Shown here one piece after another: positions 11,881-23,144 of a stretch of 64,000 nucleotides of DNA. The DNA comes from Hexactinellida sp. DTS-2022 (Eukaryota > Porifera > Hexactinellida). The translations under genes and the position numbers were made by a program. Under the pieces are notes generated by a model. It was given only the letters and a program-made list of their open reading frames with translations. It did no database searches and had not been told where the DNA came from. Every line of letters starts with the position of its first letter. The stretch's first letter is position 1. Where the stretch lies: contig JAPNXP010000002.1 of NCBI GenBank assembly GCA_028753945.1, positions 4,836,001-4,900,000 on the forward strand, read 5' to 3'.

Positions 11881-12548
11881 ATAACTGTAGACTGCCTAAC
11901 TGATACACCTTGTAACAGGAGGAAAACAAGTCAATAAAATAATTCTAATTTCCAAAAAATTCGGAATTAGACATTGTTTTGTACTCTCTATCGATTTCAT
12001 TCAAAAAATCAAAATTTTCAGAAATTGTTATGATGACGTGGCATAAAGGTGATCTGCTCCACTTGCCTGCCACTTGCTTTTGTAAATTCTAAATGTTATA
12101 ATTCACCGTAAAAATACCCAAAAGAAGATATTAGACTAAATAATATCTATTTAGTATATTTGGTTTGACTAATACAGAGTTGTGATAGATATAACTCAAA
12201 AATATGTATTTTTTCGTAATTCATGGTTCATTGAAAACAAATTTGTAGATTTTTATAAAATGAAGTAACTTTCGTTTAGTGAATCGGATTTGTTCGATTT
12301 TTGAGATCTGATAACTAATAAGATTGTCGTCATTGTTCAAGTTTAGAAACAAAGGATTACTTACATTTGAAAGGCGTTATATCAATTTAAAGAGAAAGTA
12401 TGTGTCATCATTTTTTGTCAAAAAATCCAGCATGTATATATATTATTGTGTACTTGTTGGATTTCAAATTAATAGGTTCTAAATATTAAATGCAAACAAC
12501 TATAGGTTATGCTAATTTCCTAAAAATCACTCCGGCAGTATATGGTTT
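11881..12548 (-). mobile_element. TTAA-CCGTAGACTGCC element, full-length copy 1
   Basis: It is in reverse orientation relative to the copies at 48503 and 54101. The end at 11885 reads CTGTAGACTGCCTAACTGAT and the other end reads CACTCCGGCAGTATATGG at about 12530-12547. Internal landmarks shared by all three copies include CAAAAGCAAGTGGCAGGCAAG (complement here), the TATATCTATCACAACTCT block and 'AGAAAGTATGTGTCATCA' (complement). No transposase is encoded. Confidence 0.75.
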
Positions 12549-12649
12549 TTAGATTTCTACTTAAAATTCTCAGAAGTAATAATTTCTATGGTTTGAGCTA
12601 ATTACGTTTGAAGTTTTGTTGATATTTTGGCAAATATATCCTCAATAAG

Positions 12650-13296
12650 AAGGTGTTTCATCTCGTTCTGGGATCATCAGTTAATTAAACTATGGTTCGG
12701 TTAATCAATTAAATCTATAATTAGCTACAATTAATCGAATTCTAAGCAATACGCTGCCAAATTATCGTTGTCCGGGTTCTATTCGGACAACTTATTCCGG
12801 AAAGAATACTGGAATTTCGTCGTTATTAATGTCATGGTATGTCTAATATGTTTCCGCTAGCTGGGATACAGCAAGTATATACTAAATATACATGATAATT
12901 GTTTTGAAAAATTATACAGCCAAACAATCACATGGTAATGAAATAAGTAGAGAAAAATACATGCAGATCAGGGATTCGAACTCATGATCAACTGAATGAT
13001 GGCCATATATGCTAACCACTGAGATATATGAGCAAATTAATGTTAGTTTATATAATTGAAGTATTTAAGTGGACGATATATTACATAAAAGTATCAAAGA
13101 ATGTCAATTTCGATATTGAAAGTGCTAAATCATCAATGATGACGTCATAAAATTGACATTCTGAAGTCTTTGGGGAAATAATTTTCAAAAAATTTACATT
13201 CCCACACAATTCCATGACATATTACATTCATTTCAAATTAAAAACTCGCTATGGAATTTTAATTCTAAAAAGACAGAATTATCCTCCGAAGCATCC
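12650..13296. mobile_element. TTAA-flanked element, copy B (5' end missing)
   Basis: The right end is GAAGCATCC followed by TTAA at 13297-13300. The body matches 790-1437 of copy A, sharing AGGTGTTTCATC, the tRNA-like module and GATGACGTCA. I found no TTAAGGATGC left end, so the copy is 5' truncated or too diverged to see. Confidence 0.65.
12961..13034 (-). repeat. tRNA-like module (box A/B) inside copy B
   Basis: The minus strand has TATCTCAGTGGTTAGCA (box A) and GAGTTCGAATCCC (box B) at tRNA spacing. The acceptor ends do not pair, so it is tRNA-derived rather than a functional tRNA. It lies 262 bp from the element end, as in copy A. Confidence 0.6.
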
Positions 13297-13349
13297 TTAA
13301 GATTTTGGTCTTGAAGTTCTAATTACCATTTAGATTACTATAATATGCC

Positions 13350-13985
13350 CAAACAAGTGAAACGTGGTCCCTTAAGAGGGAATACTGAAAGTTCTGCTGA
13401 CAAGATGAGGAGAATACGGATGGATGAAACGAATGACGAGCGACTCCTTCGATAGCAACAGATGCGTGATAAGAGACTGTTGCGTTTGCGAATCCAGAGA
13501 TTTCAAATCTACACAGGGACTTCTCCAAGAGCAGTGCAAGCGTAATATACTTACCTTGCGAAAAGAGACGCCAAACACGAGAAAGTCAGGATACGAGCTA
13601 TCGTTTCTCGGCAGGACTCACGTTTGAGATCTGAGACTCCCAAGAAGAGAGTTGCACGTTGCGAGAATTACTTCGGGATATTATGATAAAGCATGTACTG
13701 GGCAAACCACTAGCGCATGTATATACCATTGAATTCCAGAAGCGTGGTCTGCCTCACGCTCACATTCATATTATACTCACTGACCGGGATAAGCCTAGAG
13801 ACCTGCTTGAGTATGATCGAATTATTTGTGATGAGTTCCGGATCCTAATCTGCAACCTCGACAGCACTCTATCGTTAGACGCTGCATGATGCATGGTCCA
13901 TGTGGTGAGGCAAAAAAGAGTGCTCCTTGCTTAAGGTACAGGAAGTGCTCCAAGAAATACCCAAAGGCATTTTCAGCAATTGCAA
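13350..13985 (+). pseudogene. Helitron Rep/helicase fragment
   Basis: The first part, from MPKQVKRG (13346), is an arginine-rich stretch like Helitron N-termini. After a break, 13659-13800 encodes KHVLGKPLAHVYTIEFQKRG followed by LPHAHIHIILTDRDKPRD, the Helitron-like N domain. The HAH pair is motif 2 of the HUH rolling-circle Rep endonuclease. In another frame follow RCMMHGPCG and RKCSKKYPKAFSAI, the next conserved block. The sequence is cut at about 13985 by the palindromic repeat. The same blocks occur in the longer Helitron at 54980-58232, where they read FGKPLAYVYTIELQKRGLPH. Roughly 600 residues between the N-terminus and the Rep domain are missing, and at least three frame disruptions are present. 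It cannot be active. Confidence 0.85.
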
Positions 13986-14115
13986 AAATTCCCAAATTGC
14001 AGCCTGTGCCGACGCATGTTCCTTTGGTGGCACTATATTGGGTGGTGGTTTATTGATTGCGCCTCCAAAGGAACATGCAGTCGGCACAGGCTGCAATTTT
14101 TTATTTTTTTTCCAC
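13985..14115. repeat. Palindromic repeat (TGCAGCCTGTGCCGAC), copy 1
   Basis: AATTGCAGCCTGTGCCGAC, GCATGTTCCTTTGG and GGCACTATA run inward. The complementary arm starts with GCGCCTCCAAAGGAACATGC and runs to GTCGGCACAGGCTGCAATTT. Total length is about 130 bp with a short spacer. The same unit is at 32110-32240 and 32945-33085. In copies 1 and 2 the flank on one side is also shared (14116-14395 against 31850-32110, complement), so the palindrome is the end or core of a longer repeat. Confidence 0.8.
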
Positions 14116-14393
14116 AAGTCATCATCACTATGAAGGTGTTAATTATTTTAAAAAGGTGTTTCAGAAGGCATCTACTCTTAGAGTGTTGGAAGTTTCCATT
14201 TAGTTCACTTCATTTTAGAAATATTCAAGTTTGACTAGAATATATTAGCTGATGCCTCAGCATTTTTTATCTGAGTATTGGGTTATCAGCCAACTTCAAC
14301 CAACCCATTTTAAATATAGAAATCACAAAATTGTAAAAACCCATTTTTTAACGATGTCATGAACACCTTAATTTGTCAAGACCAACTTGTATA

Positions 14394-14961
14394 CACTGAC
14401 CGGCCAAAAGTATTTGAACAGCAATAATTTGTATTTATACATTCAAGCTTTTAGCAGCCTAATAGCATTGATGGATTCATCATGATATCAAAACTGCTAT
14501 TTACATGATACGATATTTAAAGATAATAAAATAGCAAGATTTTTGAATTTACATTTATATGGAGGTGTTGAACTCATTAACTATATAATTAGCTAATTAA
14601 ATATATAATTTCTGATCATCAAGATGTAATGAGAATATATTAGTTCTTATTGCAGATTTGAATTCCTCATGGTCGAATTACTCTCGGTGCATAATTTCAA
14701 ATCATTATGTTCATTTTCTACAAAGATACAGCCACATTCCCATTTGTGCCACTTGTGCCACAAGTGGCACGTGGAAGATACACTTATGCCACTTGATGGA
14801 TATTGACTAAAATGACGTAAATTCAAAATATTTTGTAATATATAACTATATCAAGATATTTATTATCCTTTCAGAGTGGTTTAAACAGCCGTTAATAAGT
14901 TACCAGACTATTGCGTCTGCAATTAAATTCCAATTGTTCAAATACTTTTGGCTGGTTAGTG
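14394..14961. mobile_element. Tc1/mariner-type MITE
   Basis: The element has 27-bp terminal inverted repeats. The left reads CACTGACCGGCCAAAAGTAT and the right, complemented, reads CACTAACCAGCCAAAAGTAT, both continuing TTGAACA. TA is on each side (14392-14393 and 14962-14963). The pattern CACT..CAAAAGTATTTGAACA is typical of Tc1-like transposons. No DDE transposase frame remains. It is inserted into the repeat that resumes at 14965-15080 and matches the complement of 31010-31140. Confidence 0.8.
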
Positions 14962-15080
14962 TAGGTGTTACGTACCATAAGGACCAATTGATAAATTCGA
15001 AGTTTGTTTCTATCTTGTATCATCTCTGAGATTTATGATATTTAATTAATTAGCATAAATAATTATTAAGTCGATACTTT

Positions 15081-15614
15081 GGTTAAGTTTAATAATATTG
15101 GCCTACTAATCTGTGATAATTGCTTGATTTATGGGTGAAAAAACTAGGAGATTTTGAGTTAATTATTATGTATAAAGATTTTCAAGCCTTAATCTTTCGT
15201 ATATTTCTCAAAATAGTCCGGCATTGACCCCTGACTATTGGAATACAATATTCTCAGAAAACCTCGATCAGAGTTTCCCTATTCTGTATAATCTTATGAC
15301 CTCGTTATGCGAAAGAGCATTTGAGGGAAAATGGTAATTAAAACGCCACCCCTCTATGTTTTAATATTACTAATGTCTTCCAGACTTTTAGATTTTTTGG
15401 CCATGTGGTATATTGTTTGAATGTATCTCCATTGAGTATTTGGGGTCCAAATTGGCATTTATCATTTTAAGAGCACTCTATCTATGGTTTACCCGGTTAT
15501 TACCTTGTTTTGGACGGTAATACAAGTTCCCTTAATTTACTCATGAGCCGAACCAGAAGTAATGGATGTAATAACCACAACGATCCATGGATGCAAATAT
15601 CCTTGTACGATGAT
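15081..15614. other. No gene recognised
   Basis: AT-rich spacer with no supported coding or repeat structure before the hAT element. Confidence 0.3.
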
Positions 15615-15823
15615 CAGGGGCGGATTAAGACTGTGCGGGGCCCTAGGCAATACATTTTGGGGGGACCCCTAAGACTAATACTTATTAATGAAAATACATT
15701 TATTATGTAATATTTTCTTAGATACATAAATCATTACATATCCATCAAATCAACTATTTCAAGCTTTTATTCTTGCTAAGTCATCAATGATCTCCGATGA
15801 CTGCATGTCTAACTAGTTAACTT

Positions 15824-15960
15824 ATACGAGCCCTTCGATCTCGGTCGCTTTGCGACAGAATGGTGCTACGCACCTCAAGTTAACAGCCGCTGTGCGGCCT
15901 TACTCCTCACACTTTTTACCATGGAAATGGTAGAAAGGAACGTTATGATTTTGAATTTTG
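15824..15960 (+). repeat. Triple mini-hairpin repeat, copy 1
   Basis: After ACGAGCCCTTCGATCTCG come three 5-bp hairpins with 3-nt loops: GTCGC-TTT-GCGAC, GGTGC-TAC-GCACC and GCCGC-TGT-GCGGC. A GGAAATGGTAGAAAGG block follows. The arrangement recurs at 21575-21727 (reverse), 23980-24180 and, in part, 28598-28835, 37623-37665 and 49418-49480. Function unknown. The stems are too short to be rho-type terminators of a bacterial gene, and the context is eukaryotic. Confidence 0.7.
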
Positions 15961-16192
15961 ATTAATTTGTTTACCTATTTTGTGTAAACAACAACAAATA
16001 TTCATATTAGAAATCTTTAAACGCGAAATTCGTGTTCAGCATACATGTTTACCTATTATAACATTTGTTCACCCATTATAACATTTAGAAGTTACTTTAT
16101 ATCTCATATATAAATGCTGTTTCTATTCCCCCACACTTTAATACAATCCGTACAAACACACACACAAACAAACAAACACACAACAATCGCAT

Positions 16193-16515
16193 ACCTGCCA
16201 ACCGTACAGGGAGTTGTACGATATTGGTTGTTCTGTACAGGCGTACAGGGATTTATTCCATTTGTTCAGGGATTTTTAATTTACTAATTATGAGTCAAAT
16301 AATGCCTAAAAATGTCTACAGTGATGATAGTATATTCTGCCATGGCAGCCATGCATTGATACATATAAGCACAACTGGCTTATATATTCATTCAACCGTA
16401 TAGGGATTCCCTGTACAGTATATAATTTGGTAGGTGTACAGGGATTTTGGCCAATGTACAGAGGGAAATTGGAGCCCTGACAGAGATATCACTCAAATAG
16501 GTTGGCAGGTTTGCA
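16193..16515. mobile_element. MITE with CATACCTGCCAACC ends
   Basis: The left end is CATACCTGCCAACC and the right end, complemented, is CAAACCTGCCAACC. CAATCG sits next to both ends. The interior is built from repeated GTACAGGGA(T/G) motifs. It is nested in the hAT element 15615-17009. The superfamily is not assigned. Confidence 0.65.
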
Positions 16516-17036
16516 ATCGAGATTTAATAATATAGATTACGTACTATACATAATATACGTTGCCATTTCGAGGCATAATTATCAAACATTCAGATCACAT
16601 TAATAATTGACGAAATGTCAAACCAGAACGAAAACTATCATTTAATAATTTAAACAACTTAGCGGGAGTGAACGATGAATAAATAAAGGATGTATGAAGT
16701 ACAATCATATCAATGTTATAAAAACGTATATTTTATTTGGTTGCCTTATAAATAGTAGAAATTTGCATGCATCAATATTAATTTATATATTAAAATGAGT
16801 AACACTATATCCGATAATAACGGACCCAATATAAATATTTGCATACGTGCTTGACACGATGAGTCCATCTGCCCAATACATGAAGCCTCATTTTTAATTT
16901 TTCAAAAAATTCACCTATACGCCCTCGGAGTCGCTACAAGCGCGGGGCCGCCCAAAAGCGTGGGGCCCTAGGCCATGGCCTACTTGGCCTATGCGGTAAT
17001 CCGGCCCTGACGATGATACATGTGATGGGATGCAAC

Positions 17037-17191
17037 CAGAGGCGTAGCCAGGGTGCGGCACTAGGGGCACAGGCCGCACCCAAAAAGTTTGTGCCCACAA
17101 GAATGCCCACTAGTATAATACTATAGTGCGGAAATGCCGCAACCATAATCCACCAGTGCCGCACCTTCATGCAGGCCTAGCTACGCCTCTG
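17037..17191. mobile_element. hAT MITE, 155 bp, perfect 8-bp duplication
   Basis: The ends are CAGAGGCGTAGC and GCTACGCCTCTG. GATGCAAC flanks both sides (17029-17036 and 17192-17199). The interior is G/C-rich with GCGGCACT/AGTGCCGC repeats and no coding capacity. Confidence 0.9.
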
Positions 17192-17608
17192 GATGCAACA
17201 GTACAGAAATGTTAGCATACCGGTTTAGAACCGGTGCAAAGATTCTTTATTCAGAACTGGTACAAAATTGTTTTGCTCAGCAAAACCATGGATTTTCTAT
17301 GGTTGGTTGGTTACAAAACTGATATTCATTGATAAAAGGTGTTCGTACGAGTATGATATTCTCGACCAGGAATAACCTTCGTTTCCCACGGTTATGAAAC
17401 AGTATACCCGACCCTAGTCAACCTGAGTAAACAGGTGTTATCCCGATAATTATAACTACAGTAAATATTGACTATATATTTTTTCATAACCAACTAGCTA
17501 TTACAACAATTCTACTCCAACACAATAAAGTCAAGGTTGACAATTATCACAAAAGCAATCTTAAGGCAATTGTCGCTTGTACTTTATGCCTACGCAAAGC
17601 TGGTGATA
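17192..17608. other. No gene recognised
   Basis: It contains short imperfect repeats (ACCGGTTTAGAACCGGT, CAGAACTGGTAC) but no gene or bounded element that I can defend. Confidence 0.3.
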
Positions 17609-19847
17609 CTATCCTTCACAAACATGACAACATACCCACAGCTGCTCCTTTCTCCTACTACGCACCGGGAAATCTCTCACATTACATTTTCCGCACGGTG
17701 TATCAGACTCGTCGCCACTAGAAGGCATTTCCGAGCCAAACTTATTTGAGGAGTATATTGCTTTGTTGCGACGCTTTCTTAAAGACTCCGCTAATTTGGT
17801 TTGCGCCACAATTTGCCTCCTACGGCGCTTGTGGGTCTCACGGCATCGTCGAAATCGCGATTTGTTGCCAAGGTGATCGCGTGTTGTTAAATATTTGAGG
17901 CATTTGTAGCTCGACTTCAACCCAAGTTCCTGCATGATGACTCAATATGCGAGGGATCCTTCATTGAAGGAAAGTACAGCAAGTGTGGTGCTGGCAATCA
18001 ATGATTTGTGACCTACTCTCTTCGCCTTGGGCGCGTTGTGCCAGATCATATTATGCAGACTCTCGTTAGAGTTTTGAGTCTTCCCTAGCGTGATAGTCTT
18101 GCAGAAATCAAGGGATGAGAATACTGTAAATACCTCCACACTTAGTTGGAATTCGGTGTTTGTTAGAAAAAGTGCTCTCGTTTTAGGATATGGAATGGTA
18201 TTATCTTCGAGATGGTGTGCTAGCAACTTTTGGAAGTAACACTAGGAAGAAGATCCCCCTGGGCAAGAGTCGTGTTTTTCGTATGTGTGACTCAAGAGTA
18301 TCTGAAGAGCATCACTTATATCCTGGGCACTTTCTCCCCTGTGTTGCGCAATTACCAAAGCATAGAGGTGCTCGATTCTATCCGCTTTAGCTTCCGGAAA
18401 TTCTGTGAAGACTTGGTTGTTTTATGCAGGCGCTTTTTTATCCTCTTCTGCACATGCCCAGGGCATTATTCTTTCCGCACGCGGGCAACACCGTTGTAGG
18501 GATCAGACTTCACCGAGTTCTTGTAAGAAGAACATGCCCCGTCACCAATATTAGTACCGTACACAAGTTCGTGATTCGCAATTGAACGGGACCATATTCC
18601 ACTGCAGCCGAATTCTCCATGGACTGTGATGACACAGCAAAATTAGCGGAACACATGTCTTTATTTTTATCCCAAATTCTACAAAAATCTTCAGGATGAC
18701 TCGTCTTCCTTTCGTCGTCCCAGGAAGAGCAGTGATAGCAGATACGGTCATAGAGTTGGTAGTCCAAAACCTTATCGAGCTCTGAAACGATTGCGCCGCA
18801 AACCGCTGGTTGGAGAAATGCCCCCTGCTTTGCCAAGAGGCGTCAAAACTTACAGTACAGTTACGGACATGCACTGGTAGAGAGGTATCAGATAGCAATG
18901 AACTATGCACGTTATGTCCGGAACCTTACATTGACTTCGATACAACGGTTTGTGTTGATTCCTTGAACTGTTTCATATGATGCTTAGACATGGAAGCAGT
19001 GGGGACGTCCAGGTCGAGGAGAGTATAGGTCAGTCGAAAATCCTCCCAACTCTGTGAGGTGGTATGCACGGCGAGGAGGGAGCGTAAATTTAACTCGCTT
19101 TGGCCTCGGGTACGGAGTGATTTGTTATTCACGCACAGTCCGGGAGAGATGCCAATGGGTAGAGATGCAGGAAATTCGGCTGCTATTATGTGGCATCAAT
19201 CGCACTTTATGAGCAGGAATTTCTGCAGTCCATCTTGCATCACGTGCTCGTATAAGCGCAGCTGTCCGCTACATGTATTGTCCTTGCAGTTCAATTGAAG
19301 AAATACCTCCGAAAGTATGGACAGATTGATCATTTGATTGCCGCTTACTGGTTTCAATTCTTTATGGAAATCCCTTCCATCAGAACAAAGTCTGACGTTG
19401 AAAGATTTCCTCTCTTGTTGAAAACGCGTGTCTTTGTATAGATGGGAAGATGGACGTGATACTTTTACTTTCTCTTTCCCAATTGATTCAGGTTTCACCG
19501 CAAAACTATTGCCTTTTTGAAAGTTGTATTTTGGTTTCCGAACATACTTCTTGCGCTTGGATTTGGAAGGTGTCGCAAACAATTCTTCCTCACTAGTTTG
19601 CGAGGACAAACCGAAAAACGAGAATTAAGTTCCCAATGATTGTGAAGGGGTAGATGGTGTTGTTGGGGTGGACGGTTGAGATATGCTTTCAGTCTCGTAG
19701 GGAATATCTGACTCGCTAGAGGAATCTTCAGAATGGAAGGGGGGAAGGATGGGTAGGGATGGGTAGGTCAGCGGACCGGAACCTCTCTACTGTTTCGGGT
19801 ATATCTTCTTCCGAATAATAGAGTTGAAAATCTTCTTGCGATGCCAT
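17609..19847 (-). pseudogene. Mutator-like transposase (PF20700 type), full-span but broken
   Basis: Read from the ATG at 19847 on the minus strand, the N-terminus is acidic and Ser/Pro-rich (MASQEDFQLYYSEEDIPETV). After a frame break come lysine-rich stretches and SILSEVFLQLNCKDNTCSGQ. Next are CTVSFDASWQSRG (beta-strand around the first catalytic D), KVLDYQLYDRICYHCSSWDD, a degraded HDSCPGGSSS block, TQNSNESLHNMIWHNAPKAK and LAVLSFNEG. The tail is basic and ends KCNVRDFPVRSR. This order matches invertebrate proteins annotated with the 'Mutator-like transposase' domain, as in the second copy at 49610-51845. Several frameshifts and stops (for example Trp to stop in the SWC block near 18240) make it inactive. 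It spans the expected gene length of about 2.2 kb, so it is the better template for the family. Confidence 0.8.
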
Positions 19848-20094
19848 AATATCGAAGAAGGATCAGTTATTGACGTATATGCAAATATATTACTAATGTT
19901 ATTTATAATCACTATTTATACTGTTCAATAATCAAGGGTGGTTTCATATACCATTATTGTGTAGCACTACGCGATACAATTAACGGCCTCTCCGCTTTGT
20001 TCTAAATATATTAGTGGTTTCGGATTACATTACATATTGAAAAGTGGTTACATTGTTGAATTTATACATAGTTTTACATATCATAATGGTATAC

Positions 20095-20280
20095 AGTGGA
20101 AACTCCCATAACGGACACTCCAAATGGCTGACAACCTCTAAATAACGGACAACCCTCGTGGCACGGATTTATTTATTTAGCATATGTCTAATAGAAAAGC
20201 AACCTCTAAATAGCGGACAACCTCTAAATAACGGACAATGGTTCCGGTTTCTAGGTGTCAGTTGTTCAGAGGCTCTACTG
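20095..20280. mobile_element. pogo/Tigger-like MITE
   Basis: The ends are CAGTGGAAACTCCCATAACG and, complemented, CAGTAGAGCCTCTGAACAAC. TA is at both borders (20093-20094 and 20281-20282). The interior holds four ACCTCTAAATAACGGACAA repeats, a pattern usual for Tigger-family subterminal sequence. No transposase. Confidence 0.75.
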
Positions 20281-20790
20281 TAGTAGTTGCTAGTTCTAAA
20301 TATATGTGGTTTCGGATTACATTACGTATAGAATAGTGGCTGATTTGCAATATTTTCTATATTTTTAGATATGTTTGTGAATTTTGCATTGTGAATTCTA
20401 TTAATTAATTTACTTATCAAACATTGAATAATGAAATAACCTCAATCATATGATGTGTCAAAGTAATATGGGATTATATTTTATTGCTTTCCAGATAACT
20501 TTATGTATATAGCTTGATATCACCTTTGTGTCGCTTACTGTTTTTCTTTCAACGATTATAATTAGAATGAAAATGTTTTGCGACGAAGAGACGAGGAGGT
20601 GCCTGGTTTGCTTTTGTTTGGAGCAGAGAAACCAGGCCCTCCGAGTCGAAGTCAGGACGTTGAAATGTAGAGTTATTATTTAGTTTGGGTTGATAGGAAA
20701 CGAATTGAACATCATATATTTGCTCAACCTTTAGCGGAAAACTGGTAGCTGAAGACCAGCCTAAGGGGCATGGTTTACGCCCATCTAGGC
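20281..20790. other. No gene recognised
   Basis: AT-rich sequence. A G-rich patch at 20580-20650 (GACGAGGAGGTGCCTGG) has some coding-like composition but no continuous frame or motif. Confidence 0.25.
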
Positions 20791-20792
20791 GT

Positions 20793-20822
20793 CATTTTCG
20801 GAGCAATATTGCTCCGAAAATG
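20793..20822. repeat. Perfect 30-bp palindrome
   Basis: CATTTTCGGAGCAAT is followed directly by its exact complement, ending at 20822, with no spacer. GGCGT and GGCGC flank it. This may be the centre of a small foldback element. Confidence 0.8.
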
Positions 20823-20849
20823 GCGCTACTAAGCACTACCTCACGGAAG

Positions 20850-20925
20850 AGGGCGGGGGAGGGGAAGGGCAGAAGGAGGAAGTGGAGAGGTGGAGGTGGT
20901 GGAGGTGGAGAAAGATGGCCCAATA
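20850..20925 (+). repeat. Purine-rich tract (GGAGGTGGAGGTGG)
   Basis: About 75 bp of almost pure G/A with GGTGGAGGTGG repeats. Such strand asymmetry can form triplex or G-quadruplex structure. No gene is associated. Confidence 0.7.
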
Positions 20926-21455
20926 TCATGTGAATGTTTGCACTAATTTCATATGTTGTGATATATTATGATTTATAGTGTCTGAAAAGACATAGAATAT
21001 CTTCAAATCATACAGAGAACAATTTGTGAAATTTTCAAAAAAATCCGAAATTATGTTTTTATGACCATACATATATAAAGTTGTCGAAAGGTCATAAAAT
21101 GTGTGATTAAAAGTTCTAAATTGAAAATTGAGGTGCTGGGAAGGAATCTATGAGGAGTTTGGTCAGATTTATATTTTAAAAAATCTCTCGGCGAAAATCG
21201 TATTTTCAGTTATTTTCCATTCGTGGACACCATAATGCAGGATAGACGCACTTTACTCTACATAGAAAGTCTCTATACTTAGAACAATAATTTGTTCTAG
21301 AAGCCTATTAATGACATATAACCATTGCTTTTCCGAAGTTGTTTCAATTCTACAATTGATGTGATATAAGCGCAATTCGATAAGCTTGTGATAGATTAAA
21401 CATTCCTGGGCGTGGACACCGTGAACAAGAATTTCGCATTTTAAAATTTATAATA
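20926..21455. other. No gene recognised
   Basis: AT-rich, no supported structure. A (TTG)n run at about 21460-21480 begins the next repeat. Confidence 0.3.
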
Positions 21456-21727
21456 TTAATATTTGTTGTTGTTGTTGTTTATACAAAAGAGATAAACAAG
21501 TTAATTAAAATTCGAAATATGCCTAGAAGTTAGCTTTCAACGGGTATTATTGGTTAAAAAGTTAAAACTATGGAAAATGGTAGAAAGGGTTGTATCTAAC
21601 GTTCCTTTCTAACATTTTCCATGGCAGAAAGGGTATGGAGTAAGGCCGCACAGCGGCCGTTAACTTGTTAAGGTGCGTAGCACCGATCCGTCGCAAAGCG
21701 ACCGAGACCAAATGGCTCGTTGTAATT
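21456..21727 (-). repeat. Triple mini-hairpin repeat, copy 2 (reverse)
   Basis: Reverse orientation of the unit at 15824. GGCCGCACAGCGGCC, GGTGCGTAGCACC and GTCGCAAAGCGAC occur in that order before GACCAAATGGCTCGT. The GGAAAATGGTAGAAAGG block at about 21573 pairs with CCTTTCTAACATTTTCC at 21604-21620, making a fourth stem. TTGTTGTTGTTGTTTATACA at 21463-21482 matches TTGTTTACACAAAAT-type sequence in copy 1. Confidence 0.7.
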
Positions 21728-22114
21728 AATTTAAGATCTGTAATCAAAAAGTGTCTAGAATTCCCCCGATTTCCCTTCCGATGTAATCAGCCAATGTCCC
21801 AATTTGCCAACAGAATAGTTCTTTAGATTGGAATCTTGCAAGTGTTGCTTTGGATTTGTCTGGTGTCGGTAGACTTTGATCATGTTATCATGTGTGCCAG
21901 GCTGGAATATATAGTTTTGTTTTAAAAATTTTGTAAAATACCTGTCACCAAATATTCGCTATGTGTTGTTTTGGGTCCGGCCGGACCATAAAACAACATG
22001 GACTAAATATTTCAGACATTTTAGTCCGGGTTTACATTTTGGTCCCCGGGACCAAATATTTCAGATGTTTTTGGTTCGGGTGTAAATTATAGTGTTCCAT
22101 AGGGATAACTTATA
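21728..22114. other. No gene recognised
   Basis: It contains imperfect direct repeats around TTTTGGTCC / TTTAGTCCGGG and CCAAATATTTCAGA (21960-22080) but no bounded element. Confidence 0.3.
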
Positions 22115-23144
22115 CAGTACCCGTGCAAAAGTATTCGACCACCAACATTTTCCCTTGGAAAATAGTACTATAGTAGTCCAAATAATAATGTTCAATATAT
22201 TAAAACTTTATGACATATTGCTATTTTGGATCTAGATTCGTATTCTACGCAATCGAATTACCCATTGTAGATGCTTTCAATTTTATTACATATTAATCCG
22301 GTTGAAAATTATCATCAAATGGCAACATTTGCCACCGGTTCACATTTCTCCCATAGTGGCAATTTGGGAAAAGTGGTGCATAGTGGTACAGGATGATAAT
22401 CTTTAATCAAATCAAAAGGGGTTTGAATTGAAATCTTCTATAATTGATAATTCGAATGCGCAGAATTTGGATTCGGAAGCGAAATAGCAATACCTCATGT
22501 AATTTGTTTACATTATGTTTCATTGTTAAACCCACTAAAGTACTATTTTCAGAGGCGGATTAACTGCACTTGGGGCCTGAGGATAATTGCCTTTGAGGCC
22601 CCTCTTATACACTGACACATTTCTTGCTAAGCAATAAGTTGCTATATATGTAACACTGATTACCTGACCTCATACACGTAAAAACATATAGTGTATAAGC
22701 TAACGGTGAATAATATTGAGGTACTATATTTAGAAATTAAATGAGGTGTTCCTTCTTTGCTTGCAAATTCAATGATACGTCATGAAGAAACTACGCATTC
22801 TAGAAATATCCTGAATTTTTTAGAATTTGATTTCACAAAAAATGCGAAAATTACATTAATATACATTACAAACATTCTTAACATTAACATTATGGGTAAT
22901 ATAATTTAAGAACTCATCACAGTTTATTTTTATTGTACAACGACGCAGCATGATGAACTTACAGGGGGGGGGGGGACAGGCAGAATAGTCGACTCTAAAT
23001 TGTATGGGGTTTTTGACTCATAATATTATTTTGAGGCCCCAAAATATGAGGCCTGAGGCTTCAGCCTCATTAGCCTCAATGATACCCGCCACTGCTATTT
23101 TAATGGGAAAATTTTGGATTGTCGAATACTTTTTCCAGGTAGTG
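22115..23144. mobile_element. Tc1/mariner-type non-autonomous element carrying a nested hAT MITE
   Basis: The left end is CAGTACCCGTGCAAAAGTAT and the right end, complemented, is CACTACCTGGAAAAAGTAT. Both continue TCGAC..CCAA..ATTTTCCC. TA is on each side. The interior from 22550 to 23094 is a separate hAT-type insertion. No transposase frame remains. Confidence 0.75.
22550..23094. mobile_element. Nested hAT-type element (CAGAGGCGGATTA ends)
   Basis: The left end is CAGAGGCGGATTAACTGC and the right end, complemented, is CAGTGGCGGGTATCATTGAG. CTATTTT flanks both sides (22543-22549 and 23095-23101). GAGGCCCC subterminal motifs occur at both ends. A truncated relative is at 46990-47274. Confidence 0.8.

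Larger units (their letters stand above)
15615..17009. mobile_element. Non-autonomous hAT element with perfect 8-bp duplication
   Basis: The ends are CAGGGGCGGATTAAGACTG and, complemented, CAGGGCCGGATTACCGCAT. Each is followed by GGGCCCTAGGC-type subterminal sequence. ACGATGAT directly flanks both ends (15607-15614 and 17010-17017). An 8-bp duplication with CAG(G/A)G termini is characteristic of hAT transposons. The interior encodes no transposase and hosts a hairpin cluster (15824-15960) and a MITE (16193-16515). Confidence 0.85.

Noticed and set aside
12961..13034. A functional tRNA gene
   Set aside because: Boxes A and B are good but the acceptor ends do not pair, and the same module sits at the same place in another copy of a transposon.
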